DNA of 64,000 nucleotides from Nymphaea colorata. Taxonomy: Eukaryota > Streptophyta > Magnoliopsida > Nymphaeales > Nymphaeaceae. Positions 38,001-51,200 of this stretch are shown here, piece after piece; position 1 is the first letter of the stretch; each line of letters starts with the position of its first letter. The translations under genes were made by a program, and so were the position numbers. The DNA is taken from assembly GCF_008831285.2 (NCBI RefSeq), contig NC_045146.1, positions 16,011,289 to 16,075,288 of the forward strand, read 5' to 3'. The notes below the pieces were generated by a model, which did not search any database, was not told the origin of the DNA, and saw only the letters and a list, made by a program, of their open reading frames with translations.

Positions 38001-41000
38001 TCACGGTGATTACAATCTGATAACTAATAATAATATTGCACGCTAAACGCTTCATAAAAGCATAATGTTTCACTAGCGCCATGCCCCGAAGATGTGGCTG
38101 AATAAAGGCCACTTCTTCACTAGTGCGCATGCACTAAGTGTGCTGTAGAGAAAACCAAAATTGTTGGGTCTTACTCTACTGATTGTTGCTACATATTTTA
38201 TATAGTGAGGGAATTTGGTGGGACGTGAACGAAGCCACCGAGTTGGGAGGGTTGCTTCGAGCCTATCATTTGGGACTGAGTGGCCCACTTGGATTGTTTT
38301 GGCTGGCTTAGCGTGACCAACTTAGACTGTGTCAGCGAAAGCCGAGTCATTCTTGCGTTGGATCCCATTTTGTTGATTCCAAGGCATGAGAACAAAACAA
38401 AACGGGAGAAAGCTGCTTAACGTGGTTTGGTGAGCAGTCACAACGGACAACTTCTGTCACTGCTTGATTGCAGTGTCGAGAAGTCAATTTATTAATTGTT
38501 CAGCTGGACCTACGCCTGATGTCAGGGCGGATCATCGTTTTACAGATGTATAATCGCGACTTTTACAGTTGGCCTTTTTATTTGTTACAGCTTTGGTAAC
38601 TGTAGGTGTAACAACTTTACCTCCCGCCTGAGCATTGCGCTCTCTTGATTTACGTTGATTCCATCTTTTTGCTTCTAATTTTAAATCGTATCTCCTTTTT
38701 TCGAATGCCTTCATATGCCTTTTTTGCGAGAGCCTCTGTTTGCTAAGTACACGCATTGGTAGAAATGTGTCTAGGCTTTTACTGGCGTACAACGTTTTCC
38801 CGTGCCTCTGATTAACTGTTTCATGAAGACACCTTTTTTTCTATTGGACCTAGCATATAGTAATTCATGTTTTTAAGTGAACGAAATTGTCATGGCTTTC
38901 TAAAACAATTAACATACAAAATTAGCTCAATTTGCAGAGCGGCAGAGTTAGAACTTGATGCCTTTCATAATTCTTCCTCTACTCTCCATCTTCATTGTTT
39001 GAAGTAGTTATTTTTATGTTAGAATGATTGCATACCCTTATTCTACTCATTTGCATGACACTAAAACCATGTTCGTTCTTGATTTCAGCATTGGAATACA
39101 TTTGAAAATATTAGTTTTGATTCTAACACTTCTACCATCACCGAGGAACTAACGCACCCTCTTCAAATTCAATGATTCTTCCTAGCAAGGAATTCATTGG
39201 AAACTCCGTGATACCCTCCCCACTTATGGATGTGGACGGTGGACCTAATCTGCTTTGGCGTCTCACACGCTGTTGTCATGCTGGGTAGCGCTGTTGTCGC
39301 TGCCTTCCAAAGTGCAGTACGTGTCAGGCTAGTGATGATCTATAATGTCACATGTATTCTGTGTTGCACCCTCTAGTCATGTCCATCTCTTTCCACTTTT
39401 TCATGATTGGTTATCGAACCAATTTCTTAAATCATACTTCGAAAGAGATTTAATATCTTCTTAGTTCATTTTGTTGGTAGAGGGCATTTGATGAACACGA
39501 TTTTTTATCCAGAATTTGAAAATGGCACTTGTAATTTCTTTTTTTAAAAAAGTGGTTTGGACCAAAAGAGGTGTTCCTACCTGCGAATGACACTGCATAG
39601 CTTTTGCTTTTTAGCATATTATACTTTTGATGTTAGTGTCGTCAAAATGAACTCGAGCAGTCCTGCAGTCAAACTGGTGAAAAAAATGGTTCAATGATGA
39701 ATCATCCCAGTTCAGCACTATTTAATTTTTTTTTAATTATTTTATCTTTTGTTAGCGTTTAACATTAATTAGTTATTCTTCTCCAATAAGTTGAACATCA
39801 TAAACTATAATTTTACTTTATTATTTTTTACAGGTGTCATGAATTTTCTAAACAGTTCTATATCTTTTTGTGTAATGACCGCCTTTGCAACTTTCTCAGT
39901 TCGAGAAGATTTCAATTTTATTCAAATAGCCCAATTCTCTTAATCCTTTTGGGAAAGGAATTCGGCCCAAAACCGATTTTAACGACGTTGGTTGATCTCG
40001 CTGTCTGGTATTTATTAGTAATTAAATTGACAATATGACAAATATTTGCAGGTACTGTGCCGTGCATTGGGAGGAAAAACTGGTAGAGCGGCCGGTGGTT
40101 GGGATATTGGAGTTACGAGCGTGAAGATATTACCTTCTGCATCGCTCCCTGCACATGGCATTCCTTCTTCCATCTCTGTGATTGAGTGCCACCGGGATGA
40201 GGTTAGTAAGGCGACGCAATATCTGTTTGCACGATGACCTAGTGACTGAATAACCAGATGATTTGGAACAATTCTCCCATCTTGTATCGATGCAGCTGAC
40301 GACAGAAACTTAGCCGATGCTTACTTTTTCACATGCTGCCATTGGTTCGTTTTGATCCAAAATAAGTTTCATCTGACTGTTTAGGTGGTGCCTATATGGC
40401 AGTAAGAGAACTGCAGAACCTAATAGAGTCTCTAGTAGAGGCTGAACGAGGAAATTTGCGAGAGGGAGGTCAGTTATCATTTCTGAAACTTTTACAATGG
40501 GTGATTTTCGAAAATGATCTTACATAGTTATCTTTTTCTTCCCCCTAAAGTTGATGGGGCCCACTTTGTTTCTCTCTTGACAATAAGAGCTCTGCCAACA
40601 TGGGGAACTTCCAGCTGAAGCTGGTAAAAGAGGTCCAATACTTGAAGTGCATCAATTGACATCAGTCTCTGTTTTCTTTATTGACTTACCAAAAAATGAA
40701 GGAGGAAAGAGATGTCTATTCTCTTTGACTGGTTATTTTGGGCACAACATACACACACACGCAGGCACACTTTCGACGAAGATTTTACAGAATGAGAATG
40801 TAGTAGTCGTGCCATTCTGTTAGACTGAGGCATGTTGCCTTCTGCAGGACGCTGGCCTCACGCTCTGGTAGCTCTGGCTCCTCTTCATACTCATCCATTC
40901 TGATATGGTGAGTGCTTCAGTTAGTACGTGTAGTTTGTGAACTTCCGAAATGTCGAGATCTAGGAAGCAGGAACTTCTCCTCCTGCTTCCATGAACACAT

Positions 41001-42207
41001 GAAAGAACCACGCTTGTTAAGGCCTTTTCTTATAAAATAGGCTTTCCCGAGTGAAATTGTTTCCACATGAAAGGAAGTGCCACTCCTCGTTCCCAAGAAA
41101 ACCATGTAGTCGACGCACCCACTATGTGACAGTGGCCTGCTTTCTCATCTAAGAAGACAAAAATGATGAACAACTAAGAGATCTACAACAAATGCAGATT
41201 GAGTCCTAACGTGAGTCTCATGCCAATACATGAAAAGGAGTACCGATCATGAACATTAGAGATCTATTCGAATTTTAGCTAATTGTTTGTGTCTGGTCTC
41301 TCCTCCATACAAACTTGATCTCCATCCTTTTACCTAGAAATGATAAGCTGGCGGTGGTGAAAGATCTCCACTATGGGATCATTTACACCTGCAGATTTTA
41401 TGGAGAAAGCCACATATGCTCCTCATGGCTATGAATTTCTTAGCATCATCCCGTAGTATAGTTTGAAGAACTAGGCAGCTAATCTAACCATATAACGTTA
41501 TGAACCAATTTAGCCACATCTCACTCTCCCTCTCTCTCTCTCATATTGATTGATGTGCAGATATTGGAGTTACCTCCAGCTGCGGAGGTGCTGGCATGGT
41601 CAGACAAGACGAAGGTGGAGATGTTCAAGCTTGGTGACCACATCTTGGGCATTCAGGGCCACCCAGAGTACAATAAGGACATCCTCTTGCACCTTATTGA
41701 TCGACTTCTCCACCGCAACCTAATAGACGTACGCTTCCTTCTTTAGCTATAAGTTAGAACTGAAAGATAAATGTTTTCATCGTCTTACTATCACGATATA
41801 TGCGGCTTCCAAATGGCCAATAGTTCATGCCAAACTTGTCACTGTCGGTTTTGGAAGTGAATTATGTTGCAAATGATACAGAAGAAGATCTTGGATAGAT
41901 GTAAGTTGGTTCAATTTGATTGGTTTGATTTAAGAAACAAATTCAGAATCATTCCAACAACTAAAAGTAGCTTGAAAAGTGAAAAGTTTCTCAGCTTATC
42001 TTGTTTCGGCTAGGAACTGACTTATGCGGATTATATGATACAGGCAGATTTTGATAGCACTAGTTCGTATGTAGCTAAAATTCTGATAGAGACTGGATGT
42101 TGCAGGTGTCTCATGCTGACAAGGTTAAGGAAAAGTTGGACAAGGATGAGCCGCATCGCGAGGCATGGAAGAGGCTGTGCCGGAGCTTTCTTAAAGGTGG
42201 TTTATAA
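35062..42207 (+). CDS. GGP: gamma-glutamyl peptidase (class I glutamine amidotransferase-like)
   Basis: Four exons, 35062-35370, 40052-40201, 41561-41728 and 42106-42207, all phase 0 with GT-AG introns. They encode 242 aa, close to the roughly 250 aa of plant GGPs. Cytosolic plant GGPs cleave the gamma-glutamyl bond of glutathione and its conjugates to release Cys-Gly species, feeding glutathione turnover and, in Brassicales, glucosinolate synthesis. The triad is visible: nucleophile Cys99 in GVCFGHQ (end of exon 1), and His187 with Glu189 in IQGHPEYNKDIL. YDGFVITGS near residue 58-66 and the C-terminal WKRLCRSFLKGG are also family marks. No targeting peptide is seen. The first exon is strikingly GC-rich relative to the rest. 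Intron 1 is 4.7 kb and holds repeats. The alternative, a GMP-synthase amidotransferase-like protein, is the same domain family; the GGP signatures fit better. Confidence 0.94.
36613..36756 (+). repeat. 85-bp-period tandem repeat in GGP intron 1
   Basis: AGCCTTTGCTGGTTTTGGGC...GTCGTGGGGTCA occurs at 36613-36671 and again at 36698-36756, about 90 % identical. It is GC-rich within an AT-rich intron and probably part of a degraded mobile element. Confidence 0.85.
37486..37640. repeat. GGCTGAGCCA repeat-family copy in GGP intron 1
   Basis: CAGTGGCTGAGCCACATGGT followed by TCTTAAAATTTCTTTAGTTTG. The order of motifs matches the other copies of this family in the window. Confidence 0.4.
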
Positions 42208-45100
42208 ATCAATAGTAGCCTTATAAATATGCTTGTATGGTTGCTCAGAAAATTATGTATGTTTTCTTTTTTACTTTGGAATAAGGAGGTGAGGCACATA
42301 TACACTGTCAAATGAGAAAAATATTAAAGTTTTTCTCTACTTTCAGCCTCACCATTTTTCCTTCTTCTAGTCAGTCAAAAGCCTTCACTTGGGAGTTGTT
42401 GGACATTGATTGAGATAGTTGAAATTTGAATACTAATTTGGGAATCTAATTCCAGAATGGCATTATTGCTCTCTGCTTTTTTATATATATATATTCCATA
42501 GAAGGCTAGAATTGCGAGTTGTGAAGCATAAACAAGTTTACATTTCAAATTGTTGAAGGACAAAAGGAGGACAGGGGATTACGGATGTGACCAGATTTTG
42601 ATCAAAATTGGCACAGCTAGAAAATCCAAAACTCCAAACCATACCTGAACTTTTTTACATCAAATCGAAGATTCATAAGGCCCATTAAGTTCAGTGCATA
42701 GGTTTTCATATGAAATGCTGGCATGCAACAAATTGGATTCAAATGAAACTGCTTTCCCAAGCCATTCCATTGGGAATCCAATTCATCTAAATCTTCAACC
42801 CTCCGGAAAGAACGTGGTTATCAGCCATTTATGTGCCGCCTCAAATATGAATTTTGTCTCCGTCACTGGTATCACCGGCTTTGCACATTCAGGCAGTGAT
42901 GATGCCAAACATGGACGGCTTTGGCTCACATCCCAGATCAGACCAGCTGTGCTTCTCTCTTTATCTAAATTTGGATTTTTGCTGCATTTGTTCTTGATTC
43001 AATTTTCAGACTTCAATTTAGATGCAACACTTCATACAACACCAGGATTCAGTAACTGACCAGAATGTAATTTCACCGTCAATCCCTGGTAATCGTGTTG
43101 GATTCAGGACATTGGTCAAGTGTATCATCCAATTAGTATCAGTGCCTATAGCCATTCCCGGGGAAGTTCCTCCTCTAATTTGATTTCTAATTTCCACCTC
43201 CTCCCGGCAGGTTTGCATTGAAAATACGCCATGCTTGAGCTTAGCTCGTCTCAGTACCGCGGTCCGCAACTTGCGCCCTCATTGTTAGCTCATACTACCT
43301 GGGCGGAGCGCATGAGCCGGCTCATATTGATTTGCGAAATTAAATATGGGAGTTTTTGAATGGTAAAACTCTTAGTATCTTCAACTTATAGTCACAGAAA
43401 ACATGTTTTTTTTTTAAAAAAAAACACGATAAATTAAATGGCCATTTAAAACCTTTAAAAAAAACGTTCTTTTGAAAAAAAAAACTTTAAAAACGACAAC
43501 GCATTTTTTCACTTTTTTTCATTTTTTCAGTTTTTTTAATGCCAAACAGTTTTTTTTTTCATTTTTTATTTATTACAAATTTACTTATTTTTTTATGTTT
43601 GTATTATTAGTTTCTCATTTATTTTATTTTTCTTTCATTTTTAGTTTTTTAAAAATTTTAAAAATTTACCATATTTTTTTCATTTTTTCAAGTTCGCCGT
43701 ATTATACCTTAGAAAAACTTTGCCATTTAAAACTCCAAGAAGTTATTTGTGTGTATAGTTTAACTTAAAATACTTCCCTGCTAGGTCGATGGAATCCTTG
43801 TTGGTGATAGGTACATGGGCAGGAGTGCATGAAACATAAAGAGATCAACTGATAATTAATCTGTAATATAACAAATGGGATCATATTGAAAATTCATGCT
43901 CTTATGCCCTTGGTTGGATCTTCCTTGTGTAGAACTTTAGGAAGTGGTTGATGGCTTGGTAGAACAGTTTGAAGGTTCCTTAATCAAACACCAACAAGCG
44001 TTTAGACTGCTTGCCTCACAATTTATAGCAAAAGGTCCCGAGGGGGTTGGTGCAACAGTCCAAACAGCAAGCGGCGAGTTCTCATTTCAAATTTCTAGAG
44101 CATCAACTATTTGTACTGTAACAAGGTGCTATATTGACATGCAAATTGAAGTATGATCGGAATGACACTTTACGATATCAAAAGCGGACCATATACCTTA
44201 AGGGAAGAAAAAGATGGATTGAAGCTTCAGCTCTGTTTTAAATAGTAAGATGAAATACTTTTTCTGCTCTTTCAAAAAAAACAAAGTAAAGAAAAAGGAT
44301 GTGATTAGTTTGCTCAAATGGATAGAGAAACCACCCGTTGAGAAACATATTTCTTAGCAAATTTACAAAATTGGCTCTTTGATTTTCGTAAAAGACACAA
44401 ATAAAAGCCCCTTTACAAGGACAAAGAAAGGACAAAGAAGGAGAAAATGAAAAGTCATTTTATCCTTAGCTCACTTGTGAGGGGTAGCCCCTACGAGGAC
44501 AAAACAGGAAAATGAAAAGTTATTTTCCCATTTTATCCTCATCGAGGGCACAAGAAAATCTTGGCTCTGTCATTGTGATGGGTGAAATATGCAAGAAACC
44601 CATCACCACTTCAAACAGTGGAACTAAGAACACTTTGGTTCTAGAACAGCTGAGTTAGGCCTTTAAGGGAAGGGAATGAGACTAAAATTTATATTCTGGA
44701 CACTTACCTCTTTGATTGCTTTACTTTCCACTGTTTGCCAAAACAAGGTTAATACTTGGGGTGCATTTGTTTGTAGAAGCAAAGTGTTTGTGGTATGAAT
44801 TTCAGAGCACTCTGTATCCCCTTGTCTGTTTTATTAATGAATAATTGCAAGTTCTGAAAGTATAAATATCGATCCACATGTTTTGATTTTCACGCCTTGA
44901 GGAGGGGAGGTAAAACAAGATGAGATGTGGCGTCACGGATAAGATGTCGCAAACATCATCTGGGTGTTTGTATCGCGGAGAACACCTTTTTAGATCCCCA
45001 TTTTTCGACTTTGGATCATGATCCGGATTCATCACGTGCATTACAAAATTCAGATCTACCCAATGTTTGTGGCCGATCCGTTCTGAGGTCGATGCGGGAG
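42208..45100. other. intergenic DNA between GGP and MAGO
   Basis: No gene supported. An extremely A/T-homopolymer-rich stretch lies at 43410-43690 with GCCATTTAAAAC at both sides (about 43441 and 43721), possibly an eroded repeat. Confidence 0.45.
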
Positions 45101-45101
45101 A

Positions 45102-45108
45102 TATAAAT
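45102..45108 (+). promoter_or_regulatory. TATA box of the MAGO gene
   Basis: TATAAAT 101 bases upstream of the ATG at 45209, placing initiation near 45135. Confidence 0.6.
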
Positions 45109-45208
45109 GGTACCGGGGGAGGCGCGAAAACAGGGAGGGAGGACGAGGCGAGCACGGAGGGATTCGAGAGGGAGGGAGGAGCGCGAGTGAGAAGGAGACA
45201 TAGGCGAG

Positions 45209-48200
45209 ATGGCCGGCGCGGCGGCGGTTGGTGGGCCGTCGGCGGATGACGGCGGTGAGTTCTACCTCCGGTACTACGTGGGGCACAAGGGGAAGTTCGG
45301 TCACGAGTTCCTGGAGTTCGAGTTCCGGCCTGACGGCAAGCTCCGCTACGCCAACAACTCCAACTATAAGAACGACACGATGATCCGGAAGGAGGTGTTC
45401 GTTACCCCCGCCGTCCTCCGCGAGTGTCGCCGTATCATTGCCGAGAGCGAGGTTTGTTTCCTCCCTATAAACCTAATCCCTTTTCTTCATCTGTTTCTTG
45501 TTGTTGTCTGCTAAAAGGAAATGAAATTAGGGTTTGGGTTCTTTATTGCTGTTGACCTTTTGATGTAGTTCAATAGTCGGAGTGAAGGGAGAAGGGTTTT
45601 GTGTCTTTATTTGATGGATTTCATTGCCAGTAGTGTGTGGACCCCATTTCTTGCAACTTATTGCTATATGTGGAGTTCAGTTTCGACGATGCTGATGCTA
45701 TCTTGAATATATATATATATTTTTTTTATGTGGTTTGGCTTGTTTATTGTCGTAGAGTGTTTATTTGGTCCTGGAGTTTCTGACCTCGTTTACTTGAGTT
45801 CAAGGTTTCTGTTGCTTTGGGAGCGACAAAAAGGAGAGAGCTGAAGTTAGAGTTACTTTTCTCTTTATAGTTCTTCGTCCTCTTTTCATTTATCTCTTTA
45901 TATTTCTCCATCTTCTTTTCATTTTTATCTTTCTCGTTTCAATTGCCGTGTAGAGTTTATGCTTGTGTATTCTCCTTCAGTTGTCATTTGTTGGCTCCTT
46001 CTAGCTTTAGTGGACGTCTTCTTTGTTGGATTCTTTATGGCTTCTTTTCATCATCTATGGCTAGATAATGAGGGAGGATGACAACAATTGGCCAGAGCCT
46101 GATCGAGTCGGTCGGCAAGAGCTTGAGATTGTGATGGGAAATGAACATATCTCCTTTACGACGTCCAAGATTGGGTCACTCGTTGATGTCCAGAGCAGCA
46201 AGGATCCTGAGGGCCTTCGCATTTTCTACTATCTCGTACAGGTTAGTTCTTGTATGCTGTTCTTGTTAAAATTTTTTGTTGATTGTAGATGGTAACGTTT
46301 TGTGTCTCTGACTTCTTGCGGTCGACAGGCTATCTGCAAAAAAAATCTGTGGCAAAATATTTGCTTATGTTTTGATGATTTATACTGTAGCACATTGTTT
46401 CCTTCGTTATAGGATGTTAAGTTTTTTTGGTTCAGGGGTATTATTTTTTCTCTAGAAGCAAGGTAAGGCATTTTGTTGCAACTACACTGGTGTGATAGTT
46501 CTGTATTGGCCATTTCGATTGGTGTGCTAGTTCTGCATTTTTCTATTAGAAAATAGAAGATGATAAGGAAAAAAAAAGGAAAAATAGTACATTTGACCCT
46601 CTCTAAAAACCTTAGGCTGAGCAGTACAAATGAAGGAAAAATATGTAAACGGACAAAATGAAAGATTATATGTTACTACATGTTGTAAGTTGTAACATAT
46701 ATAAATACATATGCAGTCACATAAAGATTGTCAAAGCAACACAGAATTTGTGTGTGTGTGTGTGTTTGTGTGCGTGTAGACACACTATGTTGTCAAAAGC
46801 ATTAGGTGCAGCCAAGGTAGTTAGATGAGCCTTGAGCTGGGAAGGATAAATGCATTAAGCACCCTTTCCCCTCCTTCCAACCCCACCCTTTTCTCTTCCA
46901 AAAAAGGAAAAACAATAAAATGCAATTCTAAACGTTAAAATTAATAGCCAAACTGAAATATTTCATAATGAAATACCATAAATGTGAATGTACAACCAGA
47001 AAACTAATTAAATTGAATGATAACCCAAAGACATTATACATTTCATAAGATGATAATAAACATATCCTAAAAATTATGAAAGATCAAATTTATTGAAGTC
47101 GAACAACTAATTTTTGTCATTTTATAGCACAAAAGAAAAGCTTACAACTAAATATCAATGTTTTCCAGCATTATAGGGCATGCAAAATCTTACCATTTCC
47201 TAAATACTAACTTCTAAATCTTTAGTCCTAATCTCATGTTAACCTTTTTTTTCATAAAACTGTCTTCTATTATAATTCTGAATCTCTGATAAACAAGAAA
47301 TGTATTAAGAAGGCAATGCACATTTATGCAAATCAGAGATGAAAACCTAACATGTAAATATTCAAAGAGCACTAGTATATGAATAATAACTGTAATTATA
47401 ACTATAAACGTGAAGAAAGCCAGAAACGCATGCATATACACATTTACTTTGAATGCACCATCGCATGAAAAACAGAAGAAGAAGAAGAAAATTTTCTTAA
47501 AAAGAAAAAGTTAATTAGGAAAAGAAGAACATAAATTTAGGTTGTCAGTGAAAAAACTTAGGCTATTGACCTCATTGGCATCCTAGACTATGTTCTAGAT
47601 GTTCTCAAGTGGCAGGTTTCCTGTGACAGCTAGCCTAGATGACAACGAAGCGTGGGGTGGCATAACGCCTAGAAATGGTTAGCTTGGGCCACCAGCCAAG
47701 CTGGAGATTCTTTGGCGACATGATTCCGAGTTCCGACCACAATGGAATAGCAGTAGTTATTATTTTTTGAATTTTATTATCTGCAAGCATGGTTACCACC
47801 ATTGTTCTTGGCAAGGTTCATATCAGGTTCTCTTTTATGTTGTTTCCTTGAGAAAATATCATGAGTTCTAAATTTTGAAAAATAGAAGCAATGGTCCATG
47901 CTGAACTCTAAATTTATAAAATCATAGGTTTTAGTATTTTATTATAAGACTAAGAAGAAAAAAATTGTGTTAAGTTTTTGTAAGTACCAAAAACACTAGA
48001 AAAGAGTTTTTATACTCGCAGGATATTAAAACGATACATTTATTCCCTCAAAGATTTGCTAAAAATGCTTTGTTATTATTGTGATCAATGTCGTAAAAAG
48101 TGTATCGTAGCTGTATCGTTCTGGCTTTAAGATATGCCGTATCGTAAAATATCGTAACATATCGTAACCGTGTCGTTTTTTTTTTTTAAATAAGAAAAAG

Positions 48201-51200
48201 TAGGAAAAATTTTGATAAATTCATAAAAAAAATCAGTGAAAATCAAGAATAATATGTTCTTCATAAAAAAACATGTTTTACAAAATGATGACAGACTTAT
48301 TATTCCTATAAAGTTACGGTTCATCATTCGTAAACATCAAAAATTGATAACAATATCAATCTAGAAAGCACAACAAGTCAAAAATTACATAACGTATATT
48401 ATAGTTTCATAACCATAGATTCATAAGTCATAAGGTCCATAAGCCTATGAGATACCACATCAAAAAGCAAGTTTGAAATGTTATATATTACATCACAAGA
48501 TGATAATGAAATTGTAAAAATGTTCAATGTCAATACATATAAAATGAAAGCACTGTCGACTCTCATTCATAATCTTCATCTCCATCTTCTTCTTCTTCTT
48601 CATCTTCATAATTTAAAAAAACTCCTTTTCTCCCAATGGGAATAAGCCACCCACGCACAAATCCATGGTTTAATCGATGATTTCATGGTGAAAATCGATG
48701 ATTTCATTGTGGAAATCGATGATTTTCCTCCAAGGCGGCACAATCTGTATGTTAGAAATGAAGAAGGGGCGGGTTTTTATGAAGAAAACTCGAAAAAGGG
48801 GGGTTTGGGTCCCTTTTTTTTAAATCAGCTTGTATCGTACAATACGGGGCGTATTGCACCATATCGTACGATACAGGGGCATGTATTGTATGTATCGTAC
48901 GATACATGTACGATACACTCCTATTTACAATACGGGGGGTGTATCGTATCGTATTTCCTAAACGATACAATACGGCCCCCTGTCGTACCGTACAACACTG
49001 ATTGCAATAATGTAATAGAGCATTTTTTACTATATTTGGCAATGTCAATATATTTGTTGTACCAACTAACAAGAACGTAGGGATATTTTAAAAATATTTA
49101 GATTTTGGAGACAGTGGTGATTATGACTGCTGGGAAATTGCGCTTTTTGTTATAAGCATTTGACAGTCATGTTTTTGAACTGTATACTTCTTGGCAGGTA
49201 GGAATTTCTAAGCCTTTGTGAAGTGATTCTTTCTTTGCTAAATGACATGGTTCATTTGGTGATCTTGTTCTTTCAATTGGCATGATAGGTTATTTATGTT
49301 ATGTTAATCATGATCACAGTCATCAGTGGATCTATGAATGAATGTTGAATGTTAAGCAATTAGAGCAATACAGGAAACTTGGTGTGGTGAATGTTCTATG
49401 AGTGTGCCTTTTGTGGGGTGTGTGTAAAATGTTTCCTAGATTGGTGCTACCTACACTGGATAGCTTTGTTAGGCCAGGTCAATAAAAGTTTGTCTTAGCC
49501 TCATGTTGTTGTTTTTTACTTCATTGATCAAAACCCAATTAAGTGTTCCTATTGTATGTCAGTTATTCTTTCCATCTATCATCTATATGGTAAAAAAGGA
49601 AAAAGGTTGTATGTAATTTGATATTGGAAAGAGCGCCTATTGGATGGAATTAACATTTTTTAAAGTTTTCTTCGATCTCATGGTTTTTATAAATATCTGT
49701 GTTCATTTAGGCTGAAGTAGACTTGTCGATTCTCATTCTCATTATTGATTAGGTCTTGAAGGATGGCCCCTGCTGAATTATCTTCAGAATTTAGATGCTA
49801 ACTAGCCATCTTAATATTAAGTTTAAAATGAAACTTTTTCCAGGTTTTCTTCATTTTCTTGATTTTATAAGTATTCTTGTGTTCGCTTAGGTTGAAGCTC
49901 AACTTGTGACTTCTGCTGTCGATTTAGACACTAAAGGATAACCCTTGATGAACTGTCATCAAGCTTTAATTGCTAAGTAACCATTTTCAGATTTAGTCCT
50001 TTGATTTATTGTTCTAGGCCATTATTCTGGTTGGTTCTTCAAGGCTATTGTTTTCTGAATGGAAGGAATTTCACCTGCTTGGATGTAGAAGGTAATAGTT
50101 GGAAAGGGTCAAATTCCGATCAATTGGTTGAGGAAGTGCTCATATTTTCTTTGTAAGGGATGTCAACCATGAGTGATTCCCTAATGGGACAAGAAACTGT
50201 AATTGGGGGCCGAGGGTGAAGGTTTTTTTATTCTGAGTGCCTTGGAGAAGTGGTTTTAGTTGTCATTGCATTTCTTATGTTTGGGTGGTGGTGGTTGAGC
50301 AGCTCATTATGCTTGAAATACGATTCTTAGTCTATTGTGCTAACCTTTAGTCTCTTACCAGGGAAATTTCAGACATGCAAAGGAAACCCTAAAATTGTAG
50401 TAGAGAATCAGGCATTGTTTCATCTCTTATCACTGTTACTGTTGTTTTGTCTGTAACTAGTTTTATGTGGATACAAAAGCTGTTACGAAATACTCTTCTC
50501 CCTGTATTCCTTTTTCTTCGTGTGGCATCAGTTATCGTTGCTGTTCATGGATTGGATGTCTTATTGTCTATGTCACACAGACTCTTCAGAAAAGGGGCTG
50601 CCTCCGTGTCAGCACGTCGCTGGTGCTGGTGCAGCTCCGACACGCACCTCAACCATGTCTTTTTTTATGTGTTCAAAATATTTTCCATTTTTTTTTGCCT
50701 TCTCCCTGTCACTTTCTTTCTTTATGTATAATAATAAAAGTAAAAAGAAAGGACAGATTAAGCTAAGAAACTAGCTAAAATTATATATATTATGAATACA
50801 TACATTTATATATATATATATACACTCGCCGCACCCTCTTACCCAAATTTTTGGGGATACATTGTACTGTCACCCGCACCCACACCCACACCCTGCAGTC
50901 ATGTGACATAGCTTATTGCTCATTCATTTAAGCATAGTGTCTTCGCCTTCATGTTATTTTATCATATGACATCATGGATACATTCCATTTGAAAGTTGAA
51001 CGACTTTTACCATGAGAGCTGTTGGTACCATGAAGGTGTCATAGGTTACAGTTGGAGAGGCAGATTACTTGAGCCACAGAAGTATGAAAAAACGACTTGT
51101 CATAAATAGGTCAGTTCTCATTGGGAGTTTAAAAGAGGAATATGTGGGAGATTTGACTGCTAGCTACATTTTGGCATAGAGCAGATATGGTGAGAAATGG

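Noticed and set aside
43944..44156. 70-codon open frame (QFEGSLIKHQQAFRLL)
   Set aside because: No domain, partner exons or conserved motif recognised.
48685..49080. 131-codon open frame in MAGO intron 2
   Set aside because: It lies across the palindrome-rich inverted-repeat element and largely translates GTATCG repeats; no transposase motif.
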